Shown piece after piece: positions 27,128 to 37,366 of a stretch of DNA of 64,000 nucleotides; positions within the stretch are counted from its first letter, which is position 1, and each line of letters opens with the position of its first letter. The translations under genes and the position numbers were made by a program. The DNA comes from Herbinix sp. (GTDB lineage Bacteria > Bacillota > Clostridia > Lachnospirales > Lachnospiraceae): NCBI GenBank assembly GCA_029256105.1, contig JAQSYO010000012.1, positions 30,794 to 94,793 on the forward strand, in the 5' to 3' direction. Under the pieces are notes generated by a model. It worked only from the letters and a program-made list of their open reading frames with translations. It ran no database searches and had not been told where the DNA came from.

Positions 27128-28153
27128 TCATAAATCACAAGTTGCCTGCATTGCTTGCGACAAATTACCGGAATACATCTTCATGATAACTGTTTCTATC
27201 TTAGGTTCGTCAATTTTAAAATCTAAAACCTCATAATCCTGTGTAAAAATATTTAATAACTGAGTAGCCCTTGTCTCAAATCTGTTAAAATTTATCTTAA
27301 TCATATTAGTATTTTCTAGAATCTCGTATTGAATTGTCGGATAATCCTGAAGCCGTTTTTTTGCGTCCAGAATGGGAGTTGTCGTTTCTATTGTAATGGC
27401 TCGTTCCTTGGCATAAGTATCCTTCATTTCTGCAAGATTACCATCATAAATTAAGGATCCTTTATCTATAATTACAATCCGTTCACAGATGTCCTCAATG
27501 TCCTCAAGATCATGTGTCGTCAAAAGTACAGTTGTATGATTGGAATGATTTAACTCCTTAAGAAACTGGCGAATCTTTTTCTTAATAACGATATCCAGCC
27601 CAATGGTAGGCTCATCCAGATACAGAATCCGTGGCTTATGAATAAGTGCTGCGGCCAAATCCGCACGCATTCTCTGTCCAAGAGATAATTTCCTTGCTGG
27701 TAAGTACAAAAATTCCTCCATATCAAGAAGTGTAACTAACATATCTAGTTGATCGCGAAACTGCGCTTCCGACAATTCATAAATATCACGAAGCAGTGTG
27801 TAGGTTTCTCTAATCGGGATGTCCCACCAAAGTTGGGTTCGCTGCCCAAAAACTACACCGATATTCTTCGCATTTTCTATCCGCCTCTTAGAAGGTTCTA
27901 CCCCACATATACGTACCACACCTGAAGTTGGATGTAAAATACCTGTCATCATCTTGATTGTGGTGGATTTCCCTGCTCCATTCGGTCCTACATATGCAAC
28001 AGCTTCACCCTCATTAATATTAAAATTAATATTCTTTACCGCTTCCTTTGTAACATATTCCTGTGTAACAATATGTCGTAAGGCTCCTGCTAAACCTGGT
28101 TTTTTCACTGCTTGTTTAAAAACCTTATTCAACTGTTCCACTTCAATTATCAT
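27128..28153 (-). CDS. ABC transporter ATP-binding protein of the ABC-2 exporter
   Basis: A 341-residue ATPase with Walker A GPNGAGKSTT near 55-64, Q-loop VVFGQRTQLWWDIP, signature LSLGQRMRADLAAAL, Walker B ILYLDEPTIGLD and switch LLTTHD. The C-terminal 90 residues form the small regulatory domain often seen in this exporter group. VFGQRTQLWWDIP after Walker A is characteristic of the ATPases paired with DUF990-like permeases. It is the first gene of the three-gene operon, with a promoter at 28247-28274. Confidence 0.93.
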   Translation of the reverse strand: MIIEVEQLNKVFKQAVKKPGLAGALRHIVTQEYVTKEAVKNINFNINEGEAVAYVGPNGAGKSTTIKMMTGILHPTSGVVRICGVEPSKRRIENAKNIGVVFGQRTQLWWDIPIRETYTLLRDIYELSEAQFRDQLDMLVTLLDMEEFLYLPARKLSLGQRMRADLAAALIHKPRILYLDEPTIGLDIVIKKKIRQFLKELNHSNHTTVLLTTHDLEDIEDICERIVIIDKGSLIYDGNLAEMKDTYAKERAITIETTTPILDAKKRLQDYPTIQYEILENTNMIKINFNRFETRATQLLNIFTQDYEVLDFKIDEPKIETVIMKMYSGNLSQAMQATCDL

Positions 28154-28246
28154 TAGTTCAATTCCCCCGAATTTCTTATTTATTGTAGTTAATATTTAAC
28201 ACGATTCTTCAATAATAGGAACAAATATTCTATTACTCATTTAATA

Positions 28247-28274
28247 ATTTTAGCAGATAATGTATAAATTGCAA
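28247..28274 (-). promoter_or_regulatory. Promoter of the ABC-2 operon
   Basis: TTGCAA (28269-28274) and TAAAAT (28247-28252) are 16 bases apart on the minus strand, with a leader of about 90 bases. The remaining gap up to 28582 holds the terminator at 28445-28501 and a 34-codon plus-strand frame (28328-28432) that I do not accept as a gene. Confidence 0.5.
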
Positions 28275-28444
28275 ACATTTTTTCCCATTCCGTCTACGAT
28301 TTACTTAAATTTACATGCTTTAATTTTATGAAACAAGAAGGTTCAGGCATTAGTTCAATACTATTCCTGCCTTCTGAAGAAATGCCACTAGCAATTAAAA
28401 TGAAAGAATCCGAAATTATAAAAACATTATGATAGTAATCGTAC

Positions 28445-28501
28445 GAAAAAAACTTCTATTTTGCTCGTATAAATAACATTTAGCATTAATAGAAGTTTTT
28501 T
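28445..28501 (-). terminator. Terminator of the beta-1,2-glucan synthase genes
   Basis: AAAAACTTCTATT (28448-28460) pairs perfectly with 28488-28500 around a 27-nt loop. The minus strand continues with T7. A T-run on the other strand too makes it possibly bidirectional. Confidence 0.7.
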
Positions 28502-28582
28502 ACATTATCCTATATTTAATCGTTTGATGAATCAATTCAAATAATTCTATTTCCTAATCGTAACTGCTTCTTGCTCATGCTC

Positions 28583-31048
28583 CTATACAATAATGATATG
28601 CGTTTTTCCATCATCCATAAGTTTTATCTTGTTTCCTATTACTTTTTCATTGTCAAGCATTACTTCCTGTGTAGACAATACTCCTTTACTTCTACTCTGT
28701 ATTTTTATATCGTATACAGTTGACCTGTATTTATACTGTATTGAATAGTCGCCAAAGCTTATCGGTGTCGCAGGATCAATCACAAGATAACCCTCCTCTT
28801 TTCTTACCCCCAAAAACCAGTTAACCAAACCTTGATACATCCAACCTGCCGAACCGGTGTACCAGCTCCACCCACCTCTTCCCGTATAAGGAGGGCTTAA
28901 TGATATGTCAGCTATCATTACATAAGGTTCTTTTTCATATCTCATGGAATCTCTTTTATTCAATGTGATGTGAATCGGATTTAACATGGTAAATAGGGTA
29001 TGTGCCATTTTATAATCTCCTATCATCGCACTGGCTATGGCAAGCCATACAGCAGCGTGGGTATACTGACCGCCATTTTCTCTAATTCCAGGATAATAGT
29101 TCTTGATATACCCAGGATTTTTACTGGTTTTATTAAAGGGTGGAGCCAGAAGCAGGGAGATTGATTCTTCTTCCTTAACTAAATAACGCCAGGCAGATTG
29201 CATCGCGGTTAAGGCTCTATCTTTGTTAGCACCTTTCGATATCACGCTCCAGGACTGACTTATTGAATCAATTCTGCATTCATCATTTTCTTTCGAGCCC
29301 ATCTTAGTTCCGTCATCATAAAATGCTCTAAGATACCATTCTCCATCCCAGGTATGCTCCTCAATGCTATGGATTAAAGCTTCTCTTTTTTGTTCCAGTT
29401 CCTTTGCATATTCTGGGTCATTTTCATAATAACAAAGTGGTATAAAATCCCCAAGCAGGGTGTATAAAAACCATGCCAGCCACACGCTTTCTCCGGTTCC
29501 CTCTATTCCCACTTCATTCATGCCATCATTCCAATCACCGCCACCCATTAAGGGTAGACCATGTATCCCAAACCTGGTAATTTGGATTGTTTTCTTGCAA
29601 TGTTCATATACGTTATCTACCACATCAGAAATTTCTGGCGTAAACATGATATCATGTTGATTTTCTTCAAGTACCGGGCCTTTAATGTAGGGAACATTGT
29701 CTTTTAATACATTGTAATCCCCTGTACCTCGAATATACGCTGCAGTGGCATAAGGCAACCATAATAAATCATCGGTTATTCTTGTACGAACCCCAACCCC
29801 CATAGGAGGATGCCACCAATGTTGAACATCACCCTCTACAAACTGCCGGCTGCAGGCGATGAGAATTTGGTTTCTTAAGGCACTTGGATTCGTTAATATC
29901 AGGGATAGGGTATCTTGAAGCTGATCTCTGTATCCATAAGCACCTCCACACTGGTAAAAGGCTGCTCTCGCATTTATTCTACAAGAAATTGTTTGGTATA
30001 AAAGCCACCCATTTACCATAATGTCTATCGCTCTATCTTTTGTATTAACCTGGATGGTTCCTAAGGTCTCTTCCCAATAAGCTCTAACCTTTTCTAGCTC
30101 TTTTGGAATCATTGAAATATCCTTATACTTATGACGAAGCGCATGTATTTGACCAAAATCACTACTCTGCCCAAGCCCAAATACCACAGTTTTACTTTCC
30201 TTTGGTCCTATTGCAACGGATACCTGTATGGCACCACAGGAGTCATAGCATACTCCTGTATTACAGGACAGCTTTGTATCTGCACCCTGTGGATTTAATA
30301 TAGATCCTTTCGGTCCAAGGAATTCTTGTCTATCGCCGGTATACCCCTTTATCATCTCACTTGAGAAGATAAAAGCATTACTATTATTAAAATTAAAGGT
30401 ATATAAATTTTTAGCATTTAAATATTCATGCTCATTGTTATATGAGGTTAAAATATATGGATTCGTGTGCTCCCTTTGCGTGCCTAGAACCCACTCCACA
30501 TAATAGGAAAGGCACAGATATTTCACCTTATCCGAATTATTCGTCAGCTTAAGTTCCCAAAGTTTTAGCGGTTCCTCCAGAGGAGTGAATACGGTAAGTT
30601 CTTGACTGGTGTTCGCTTCCTCATGTAGAAATTTGGTATACCCAAAGCCATGTCTCGTAAGGTAGGTTCCCCGATCTGTTCTTCCAAGGGATACGGGAGT
30701 CATGATGTCTCCCGTTATTTCGTCCAATATATAGATTGCTTCTGAGGCTTTGTCGCTCACCGGGTCATTGGACCATGGTGTTATCTTATTCTCTCTACTA
30801 TTATAAGCCCAAGTAAACCCGGCTCCTGATTCCGATATATGAAACCCAAAGTTCTTATTTGCTATAACATTAATCCAAGGAGTCGGTGGTTTATTGCTTC
30901 CTTCCAGAAGAACTTCATATTCTCTTCCCTCCTCTATAAAACCGCCAAATCCATTGAAAAATTCATAGTTTTGACCTGCTTCTTTACTTTGTTGTATTGG
31001 TATATTCACAGAATCCAAATCATTTGCCTCCTTTCCTTTCTGAATCAT
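28583..31048 (-). CDS. GH94 phosphorylase domain protein, C-terminal part of a split cyclic beta-1,2-glucan synthase
   Basis: The 821-residue protein starts with YEFFNGFGGFIEEGREYEV, the opening of the second GH94 beta-supersandwich. It goes on to the (alpha/alpha)6 barrel with FYQCGGAYGYRDQLQD near 364-379 and the general acid in GGGDWNDG (DWND, 505-508). Known relatives cleave beta-1,2-glucan with phosphate, or set chain length in cyclic glucan synthase. The ATG at 31048 is 2 bases after the stop of the preceding ORF and in another frame, and it has only a weak ribosome site. An AGGAGG inside the first codons points to a TTG at 31018 as another possible start. Confidence 0.9.
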   Translation of the reverse strand: MIQKGKEANDLDSVNIPIQQSKEAGQNYEFFNGFGGFIEEGREYEVLLEGSNKPPTPWINVIANKNFGFHISESGAGFTWAYNSRENKITPWSNDPVSDKASEAIYILDEITGDIMTPVSLGRTDRGTYLTRHGFGYTKFLHEEANTSQELTVFTPLEEPLKLWELKLTNNSDKVKYLCLSYYVEWVLGTQREHTNPYILTSYNNEHEYLNAKNLYTFNFNNSNAFIFSSEMIKGYTGDRQEFLGPKGSILNPQGADTKLSCNTGVCYDSCGAIQVSVAIGPKESKTVVFGLGQSSDFGQIHALRHKYKDISMIPKELEKVRAYWEETLGTIQVNTKDRAIDIMVNGWLLYQTISCRINARAAFYQCGGAYGYRDQLQDTLSLILTNPSALRNQILIACSRQFVEGDVQHWWHPPMGVGVRTRITDDLLWLPYATAAYIRGTGDYNVLKDNVPYIKGPVLEENQHDIMFTPEISDVVDNVYEHCKKTIQITRFGIHGLPLMGGGDWNDGMNEVGIEGTGESVWLAWFLYTLLGDFIPLCYYENDPEYAKELEQKREALIHSIEEHTWDGEWYLRAFYDDGTKMGSKENDECRIDSISQSWSVISKGANKDRALTAMQSAWRYLVKEEESISLLLAPPFNKTSKNPGYIKNYYPGIRENGGQYTHAAVWLAIASAMIGDYKMAHTLFTMLNPIHITLNKRDSMRYEKEPYVMIADISLSPPYTGRGGWSWYTGSAGWMYQGLVNWFLGVRKEEGYLVIDPATPISFGDYSIQYKYRSTVYDIKIQSRSKGVLSTQEVMLDNEKVIGNKIKLMDDGKTHIIIV

Positions 31049-31050
31049 CT

Positions 31051-34000
31051 TTATTCTTCAATAATTTCAGTTAGATTATCCTTGACATTTCTAAAGTAGA
31101 TTCCTGTTTTTTCGGAAAATACAACCCTAGCGACCGTTAAGAGCAAATCAATCTCTGCGGGAATCATCTGATAAGAATGCAACATGAAAAGACTTGGCCT
31201 TTCGTTGCTCGTCTCGTAAATTCTTAGGGAGGTGGTAATATCATTAATCAAATCATCCACTTCCTGCATATAACCATGCTTTGCATCACTTAAAATAATA
31301 AGATCCACAATAACACGATTAATTCTCAAATATTCATAAGCCTTCAGAACATCCTTTATGACGCCCGCTTCCTCTATCGATTTTACTCTAAGAAGTAGAA
31401 TAGGATTATCACCTGATACACCAAATCGCCATAGGAAACTTTGATTTTTAAAGTTTCTCCTTATATTTTCATCCGGACCTCTGTAATAACCGGAAGGATA
31501 GAAGATTGGACTGATTAAATCCTGAAAAGCGTTCATCTGCGGCCTCGAGATTTCAAGGTATTTCAGTTCAATCTCCGTTTGCAGTCTAAACTTCTCAAAT
31601 ATATCATCAATTCGATAAGCAATTTTTAACTCTTCTCCAATTTTTATTGCTTCCTCCTTGTTTTGACACACGCCCGTTATAAATGAAATACAAGCCGTTT
31701 CACCCACTCCTAAGGAAATACTAACACGCAAGCTCATAATCGGATCGTTACAAAAACCGGAAAGATTGGAAAGTGATATGCTGTTTACAATCGCATCCGG
31801 GTTTTCAAGTGAATTATTTCTCCCGATAAATTTAAGTCTATCATTCTCGTATTCCACTCTTTTTATTGGTATCGTTTGTGATTTGACCATATGCATAAGG
31901 TATGGATTGCCACTATCCTTTTTACTTCGTCGCTTTGAAAGGAAGATTGATTGTTCTTCTAAAAATTCGCTTTCAATAAAAAGCTTATTAAACGCAGGAT
32001 GACTTAATTCTGCAAGATGGCTATCACCCACAACTTCAAGATAACTTGTGATTTCAAATTGCTTTCCCTCTTTTCCATTATTCGTTAAGGTAACTTTACG
32101 TATCTCTATATTATGATTAGGATCAAGGCTGACCACTGTACACGAAGTAATATCCCCATCTCTTCTCTTAAATTCAGCTTGATGAGGAGAAAATATAACC
32201 TGATATTCATCCGGCTCTGTTCTTGTCGGATGATAAGCTGTGCTCCAGTACTTCCCTTTATTGATATCCTTTATATAAATATAGTTCCCCGTATTCGCAT
32301 AAAGATCTGCTCTCCAGCGGTAGAGCATCATATTCTTGTAACTGCTAAAACCATCTCCGTCTGAAGTGATCATTAGGGAATATTTATTGTTAGAAAGGTA
32401 GTTTGCTACGGGTATTTTCGGTGTAACACTGTTGACATAGCGGTTACTAAACACGTCTTCTCTGAAATATATCTTACCAATTTTAATTGTATATCCCCGC
32501 TTCGCAATCGATATTAAATGGGATTGCCGCTTTTCTTCTAGCAGAACTTCAGTAGCTTTTACCATAGCTTCAGAATGGAATCTTTTCCGTATGATACCAT
32601 GATTTAGAAAATTATTAATTGCCACTAAATTCATACCTTGATGGTGAGCCATAAAAGACCTTACAATGCAATACGGTGTCATTTCCACAGCATCCGGTCC
32701 ATTAAAATCAATTGCTTCATAAAATCCATATTCACCAAATGCACCTAACTCACTTAATTTTCTAAGATTTGATAAGCAGTCCTCACTCCCATATTCAATC
32801 GCTAGCATGGTAGCATAAGGAGCTACCACTAGGGAGTTTTTACGTACCGGTTGTAATCTTAGTTTTGGAACTCCAAAAGCTTTATATTGGTAATTTGAAT
32901 TAAGGTCAAAACGAAAATACTGAGATTCAGAGATACCCCATGGTATTCCCATTTCTTTTGCATAATTCATTTGTTGCAATACTGCCGCTTTTGATGATTC
33001 CGCATATACCGAACCTTCAAACTCTTTTAAAACCAGATTTGGCATTAAATATTCAAACATCGTCCCACTCCAAGAAACAAAGCATGGGATACCTTTTACT
33101 ATTGTAAGTGGTCTTGCTAGCTTGTACCAATGTCTTAAGGGCACTTCGCCCATCGCTATTGCCAAAAAACTTGTTAATGAGGATTCAGACGCCATTAAAT
33201 CATAGCAGCCTGCATCTAGCATATTTGAGGATACATGATAACCGATGTGAAACAGCATCCGCTTTTCGTCGAATAAGAAACGAAATTCTACATTGGCAAG
33301 AAAACAATCTATCTTATTGCATAGACTATATATTCTCTCAATCATAGCTTTTGCGTTCTTATTATCCTTAAGTGCTAGTTGCCTTAAGGTAGGATATGAC
33401 GCAAAAGTAGCATCTTTTAGTTTAAAACCTGCTGCCTCATCTACGATAAAATCAATATTATTTAATAGCTCTTTCGTCCAGCGAGAATTCTCATATGGCT
33501 GTTCCCTACTATTCAAATCGTCCCAAATGTCAGTAATATCCTTAACAAATTCACCAATTAGCTTGTAGTCATCCTTTAGTTCATGACCGTTGTATTGTCT
33601 TCCTGATGCATCTTGCTTTATATCATAATTACTTAATTTAAGTGTATACTTGAGTTCCGAAATAAGACAATCCGGAAATATTGGAGCATCAATTTGTTCC
33701 AATAAACCATTTTTAAGAGCAATCATATGCCCCAGGAAGTTTCCACTATCTACGGTAGAAATATACGCCGGATTTAGCACTTCAAGAGTTTTAATCTGAT
33801 ACCAATTATAAAGATGCCCTTTCCATTTTAGTAATTTAAGAACTGTCTCCATCAGATTTTCAACATATCCCACGGTTGCACTTAAAGATTCATATCCGAA
33901 ATCCCTTGCAGAAAGGATTGCGAGAAACTGGAGTCCAATATTGGTAGGCGATGTTTTATCACTAATTTTTTCAACGCGTGCGATCTGATAGTTATCCGGA

Positions 34001-37000
34001 CACAACCAATTATTATCTTTTGTTGAGAGATCCTTAAAAAATTGCCAGGTCCTACGAGCAGTCTCTAGTAATAATTCTCTATCAACCTCCTGCTCCTCCT
34101 TAAGTTTTTTCTCCTTGGGTTGACTTATATGATATGCCATAGAAAAAGCCATTACCCAAGCTACAGCTAATGCGATAAATAAAATACTTCCTATTGGGTG
34201 AATATCCTTTATCACTAATAATACCAAAAGGATAATCGACGGAATAAGAGAACTCCACATGGAATAAAAATAACCTTTTAACGAATTTGCAACTGAGGAA
34301 TCCACAGCTTCCGCTGTGTTCCAGCGAAGTAAATTCTTTTTACTTACGTATAGTCGAAACAGTGTTCGTATTACAGCATCTGTGGCTACATAGGCTCTAT
34401 AGGGTGTGATAACGAGCTCCATAAAAGCCCTTTGAATTATTATTCCAAGTTCATTAAAGAAGCCTTTATATACAAGTGCAAGCTTAGGTCGGAATATCTT
34501 CTGCATAATAATTGTAATTAAGATAATTGCTAAATTAAAAATATCGTTAAAAAATACCAATGGAAACCATAAATAATATATTTTTGGCAGGATAGCTAGG
34601 TTAACTATGATAAAAAGTGTTTTACTTAAGGGTACTATACTACGTCTTAAGTTATCCGTTATTTTCCATCTTGAAATCGCACTTAAGGTTCTTCCGTTTG
34701 CTGTTTTTCCTTTAAACAACCATGGAAAAAGCTGCCAGTCTCCCCTTATCCACCGATGTTCCCTTTTCACATAGGAAAGAACGCTACTAGGAAAGCTATC
34801 CATAATCCGAGCAGTGCTGGAAAAGGCCGTTCTGGCATAACAGCTCTCTAGAAGGTCATGGCTTAGCACCCTATTCTCAGGTATCGTATTATGAAGTAGC
34901 ATATGAAAGGCTTGTATGTCGTATATTCCTTTGCCAATATATATTCCCTCGTTAAATATATCTTGGTATATATCGGATATGACGGTTGAATAATTGGCTA
35001 ATCCTGATTGTCCTCCGAAGATTTCAGCGAAACGACTGCCTTTCTTGTCAACAATATGATTTCTGACGGAAGGCTGAATTATGACATAGCCCTCCATCAC
35101 CTTTTGGTTAACCAAGTCAAGTACTGGCTTATTGAGGGGATGATCAATCAATCCTACAAGTTTTGCAGCATTGTCACGAATCAAATTTGTATCCGCATCT
35201 AGAGTAATCACGTATTGATAGGTCCCCAGAAGTTCTTTATCACATAAAAGTACAGAAAAAGTAGTATCTTCTTTTCTTGTTCCATTTAATAAATCATTGA
35301 ACTCCTCCAGCTTTCCTCTTTTTCGTTCCCATCCCATATAGCAATTCTCTGACTTATTCCATTTACGGTATCTAATAAACAAAGAGAAGAGTTGATGTTC
35401 GGACGGGTAAAGCTTATTCAGTGCATTCGTACGATCTACCAACGCCCTCTCTAACACCTCGTCTTCCGGTTTAAATTGATCAGGAGAATCCTCATGATCG
35501 ATTAAAAGTGCGAAGTAAAGATTTGATTGCCGATTGGCCAAATAATGCTTTTGTAAACGGTCAAGATATTCTAAACCTTGTTCCTTAGAAGAAACAATTA
35601 CAGGCATTACGATAAAGGTTCTCGCATTATCCGGTATTTCCTTTAGATAATCTAAGGAGGGAATCTTTTTTACAAGAATTCTCCTTGTAAATATAAAGTT
35701 CGTAAGCTCTAGTGCAATCCCTATTAAAAGCGGTAAAGCAACCGTAAGAACAATCACATAGTTATAAAGCTCATGAATACCTTCTACTTTATTCATTAAA
35801 AAAGTCACAAAAGTACTAATGCCAAGAAGGATGATAAGGAGCGATACAAAATACCAGAACCCCTTTACATTTTTCTTCCTATTTAAGTTTTCCGGCACTG
35901 ATTTCTTTAATACTTTTGCTATCAGTATTGGGTATCCCTTCCCTAATAGGTAGACTCCCACATGATGGGAACAATACAAGTCTTCCCTTCCCTCTATCGC
36001 AAGATCTAGACAGTCCTTTGCTATCTTTTCTTCATTAATTTTCAGCTTTAGCGAAAGCTTAACAATTACTCCTCGGTACATTCCTCTGCTTTCGGAATCC
36101 ATCTTTGTATAAACACCTTCCGGATCCTGAGAAAGGATATGCTCAAGATAGGAAAACTCCTCATAAAACTTTTCTTCATCTACTTCATCGATTTCCCTAA
36201 GGCTAACAATAAGTGCACGAATATTTGTTTCCAGATGTGATTCAATTTTCCCTTCTTCAAAGAAAACATCGGATTGTTTTAATTGCTTCCCTTTTGATTT
36301 ATAGTGATATTCTAAATATTTTTGTATTGAAAAGTCATCAAAAGAATGATTTTTAAGAAGATAAATCACATGGGAATGAAACGAGTAATTCTGTCTTAAA
36401 TCCGCGTCGATTTCTCTAATTACAGCACTAATATCCACTGAACCCTTCTGCGTTCCTAACTTTTCTCTTACAAATTTATCTGCTTCTGACTTAACTTGAA
36501 TAATATGAATAATATCTTCTGCTTCCACGATAATACTTTCTAGCAAGCAAAATCCTAACATCTCTGGAAGAACCCATAATTCTTTGTCCGTTAGTGGTAT
36601 TTCATTTTGATAGGCTTTCAGCATAATGGCGATATTTTCTTCATTCAAATGACCACCAGAAAGAGCCACTATCTTTTTTGCCACGATATAAATTCTTGGA
36701 TATCCCCGGTACTCCTTATTCCATAGCAAAGGTAGCATCTCATAACTTGTTCCTGAAGCTCTTACCTTCTTAATCTCACGATACAGCATCTGGTAATTGT
36801 CAAACAACCAACGTGCTGCAGGAATCAAGGCTATGATATCGGTTGATATTTCAGAAATACTATTACGAATTCGATTGAGTTTTTTGTAGGCTATTTGATT
36901 AAGATCATCTAGGACAAAATTGTATCGCATCAATTTAACATATTTATGGTCGATAGCTAGGTTAAGCATCTGCTGCTCCCAGTCCTTTGTTCCAAGTATA

Positions 37001-37170
37001 TCCGTGCTTCCAACAAAATCTTTTGTGAAATCCACCCTTTTCCTAAAATGATTAAAACGATTATATAGAAGCACAAAAACGCAACAAATAAGAGCAATCA
37101 ATACGATGAGAACTCTAATTTCTACTGGTATATTTATAATAAATCCTATTTCTTCCATCACGATCAGCAA
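31051..37170 (-). CDS. GT84 cyclic beta-1,2-glucan synthase-like protein (N-terminal part of a split enzyme)
   Basis: The 2039-residue membrane protein polymerises glucose from UDP-glucose into beta-1,2-glucan if it acts like Cgs/NdvB. Order of parts: membrane helix 15-37; cytoplasmic region; helices near 437-492; GT84 domain about 510-820 with DAD at 658-660, HDLLES at 771-776 and RWIRGDWQL at 806-814; helices near 850-895 and 972-1012. A glycoamylase-like domain follows, from about 1030 to 1560, with AHHQGMN near its end, then the first part of a GH94 module. Known Cgs is one protein of about 2850 residues; this ORF plus the next equals 2860. The TTG at 37170 has GGAGGAG 8 nt upstream. Confidence 0.92.
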   Translation of the reverse strand: MLIVMEEIGFIINIPVEIRVLIVLIALICCVFVLLYNRFNHFRKRVDFTKDFVGSTDILGTKDWEQQMLNLAIDHKYVKLMRYNFVLDDLNQIAYKKLNRIRNSISEISTDIIALIPAARWLFDNYQMLYREIKKVRASGTSYEMLPLLWNKEYRGYPRIYIVAKKIVALSGGHLNEENIAIMLKAYQNEIPLTDKELWVLPEMLGFCLLESIIVEAEDIIHIIQVKSEADKFVREKLGTQKGSVDISAVIREIDADLRQNYSFHSHVIYLLKNHSFDDFSIQKYLEYHYKSKGKQLKQSDVFFEEGKIESHLETNIRALIVSLREIDEVDEEKFYEEFSYLEHILSQDPEGVYTKMDSESRGMYRGVIVKLSLKLKINEEKIAKDCLDLAIEGREDLYCSHHVGVYLLGKGYPILIAKVLKKSVPENLNRKKNVKGFWYFVSLLIILLGISTFVTFLMNKVEGIHELYNYVIVLTVALPLLIGIALELTNFIFTRRILVKKIPSLDYLKEIPDNARTFIVMPVIVSSKEQGLEYLDRLQKHYLANRQSNLYFALLIDHEDSPDQFKPEDEVLERALVDRTNALNKLYPSEHQLFSLFIRYRKWNKSENCYMGWERKRGKLEEFNDLLNGTRKEDTTFSVLLCDKELLGTYQYVITLDADTNLIRDNAAKLVGLIDHPLNKPVLDLVNQKVMEGYVIIQPSVRNHIVDKKGSRFAEIFGGQSGLANYSTVISDIYQDIFNEGIYIGKGIYDIQAFHMLLHNTIPENRVLSHDLLESCYARTAFSSTARIMDSFPSSVLSYVKREHRWIRGDWQLFPWLFKGKTANGRTLSAISRWKITDNLRRSIVPLSKTLFIIVNLAILPKIYYLWFPLVFFNDIFNLAIILITIIMQKIFRPKLALVYKGFFNELGIIIQRAFMELVITPYRAYVATDAVIRTLFRLYVSKKNLLRWNTAEAVDSSVANSLKGYFYSMWSSLIPSIILLVLLVIKDIHPIGSILFIALAVAWVMAFSMAYHISQPKEKKLKEEQEVDRELLLETARRTWQFFKDLSTKDNNWLCPDNYQIARVEKISDKTSPTNIGLQFLAILSARDFGYESLSATVGYVENLMETVLKLLKWKGHLYNWYQIKTLEVLNPAYISTVDSGNFLGHMIALKNGLLEQIDAPIFPDCLISELKYTLKLSNYDIKQDASGRQYNGHELKDDYKLIGEFVKDITDIWDDLNSREQPYENSRWTKELLNNIDFIVDEAAGFKLKDATFASYPTLRQLALKDNKNAKAMIERIYSLCNKIDCFLANVEFRFLFDEKRMLFHIGYHVSSNMLDAGCYDLMASESSLTSFLAIAMGEVPLRHWYKLARPLTIVKGIPCFVSWSGTMFEYLMPNLVLKEFEGSVYAESSKAAVLQQMNYAKEMGIPWGISESQYFRFDLNSNYQYKAFGVPKLRLQPVRKNSLVVAPYATMLAIEYGSEDCLSNLRKLSELGAFGEYGFYEAIDFNGPDAVEMTPYCIVRSFMAHHQGMNLVAINNFLNHGIIRKRFHSEAMVKATEVLLEEKRQSHLISIAKRGYTIKIGKIYFREDVFSNRYVNSVTPKIPVANYLSNNKYSLMITSDGDGFSSYKNMMLYRWRADLYANTGNYIYIKDINKGKYWSTAYHPTRTEPDEYQVIFSPHQAEFKRRDGDITSCTVVSLDPNHNIEIRKVTLTNNGKEGKQFEITSYLEVVGDSHLAELSHPAFNKLFIESEFLEEQSIFLSKRRSKKDSGNPYLMHMVKSQTIPIKRVEYENDRLKFIGRNNSLENPDAIVNSISLSNLSGFCNDPIMSLRVSISLGVGETACISFITGVCQNKEEAIKIGEELKIAYRIDDIFEKFRLQTEIELKYLEISRPQMNAFQDLISPIFYPSGYYRGPDENIRRNFKNQSFLWRFGVSGDNPILLLRVKSIEEAGVIKDVLKAYEYLRINRVIVDLIILSDAKHGYMQEVDDLINDITTSLRIYETSNERPSLFMLHSYQMIPAEIDLLLTVARVVFSEKTGIYFRNVKDNLTEIIEE

Positions 37171-37292
37171 TTTCCAAACTCCTCCTTAATCTTAATAAAA
37201 TTATTCAAAGTCATTTTCAATCCCATTCCTGATAGTTTGACCATTTTTCTACTGTTTTATTATTTTTACCTTATGTGTCATATAAAACCACA

Positions 37293-37338
37293 CAAAAAAA
37301 CAGCACAATATTATATTGTGCCATTTTTGTTGTTTTTT
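37293..37338 (-). terminator. Terminator of the PTS operon
   Basis: GCACAATA (37303-37310) pairs perfectly with 37314-37321 around a 3-nt loop. T-rich runs lie on both sides, so it can act in both directions; on the minus strand it ends the enzyme I transcript. Confidence 0.8.
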
Positions 37339-37366
37339 ATTAATTAATCTATCGATTAATTCTTGA

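Noticed and set aside
28328..28432. 34-codon plus-strand frame starting MKQEGSGISSILFLPSEEMP
   Set aside because: The composition looks protein-like, but there is no ribosome site and no recognised relative; it may be a remnant, but I cannot support it.
31040..31060. Simple sequencing frameshift as the only cause of the split glucan synthase
   Set aside because: It cannot be excluded, but a stop, a start and an AGGAGG-led alternative start at the junction look like an evolved gene boundary; resequencing would decide.
37192..37220. TTGAAA-17-TATTAA as a promoter for the glucan synthase
   Set aside because: The predicted start would fall within the ribosome site, leaving no usable leader.
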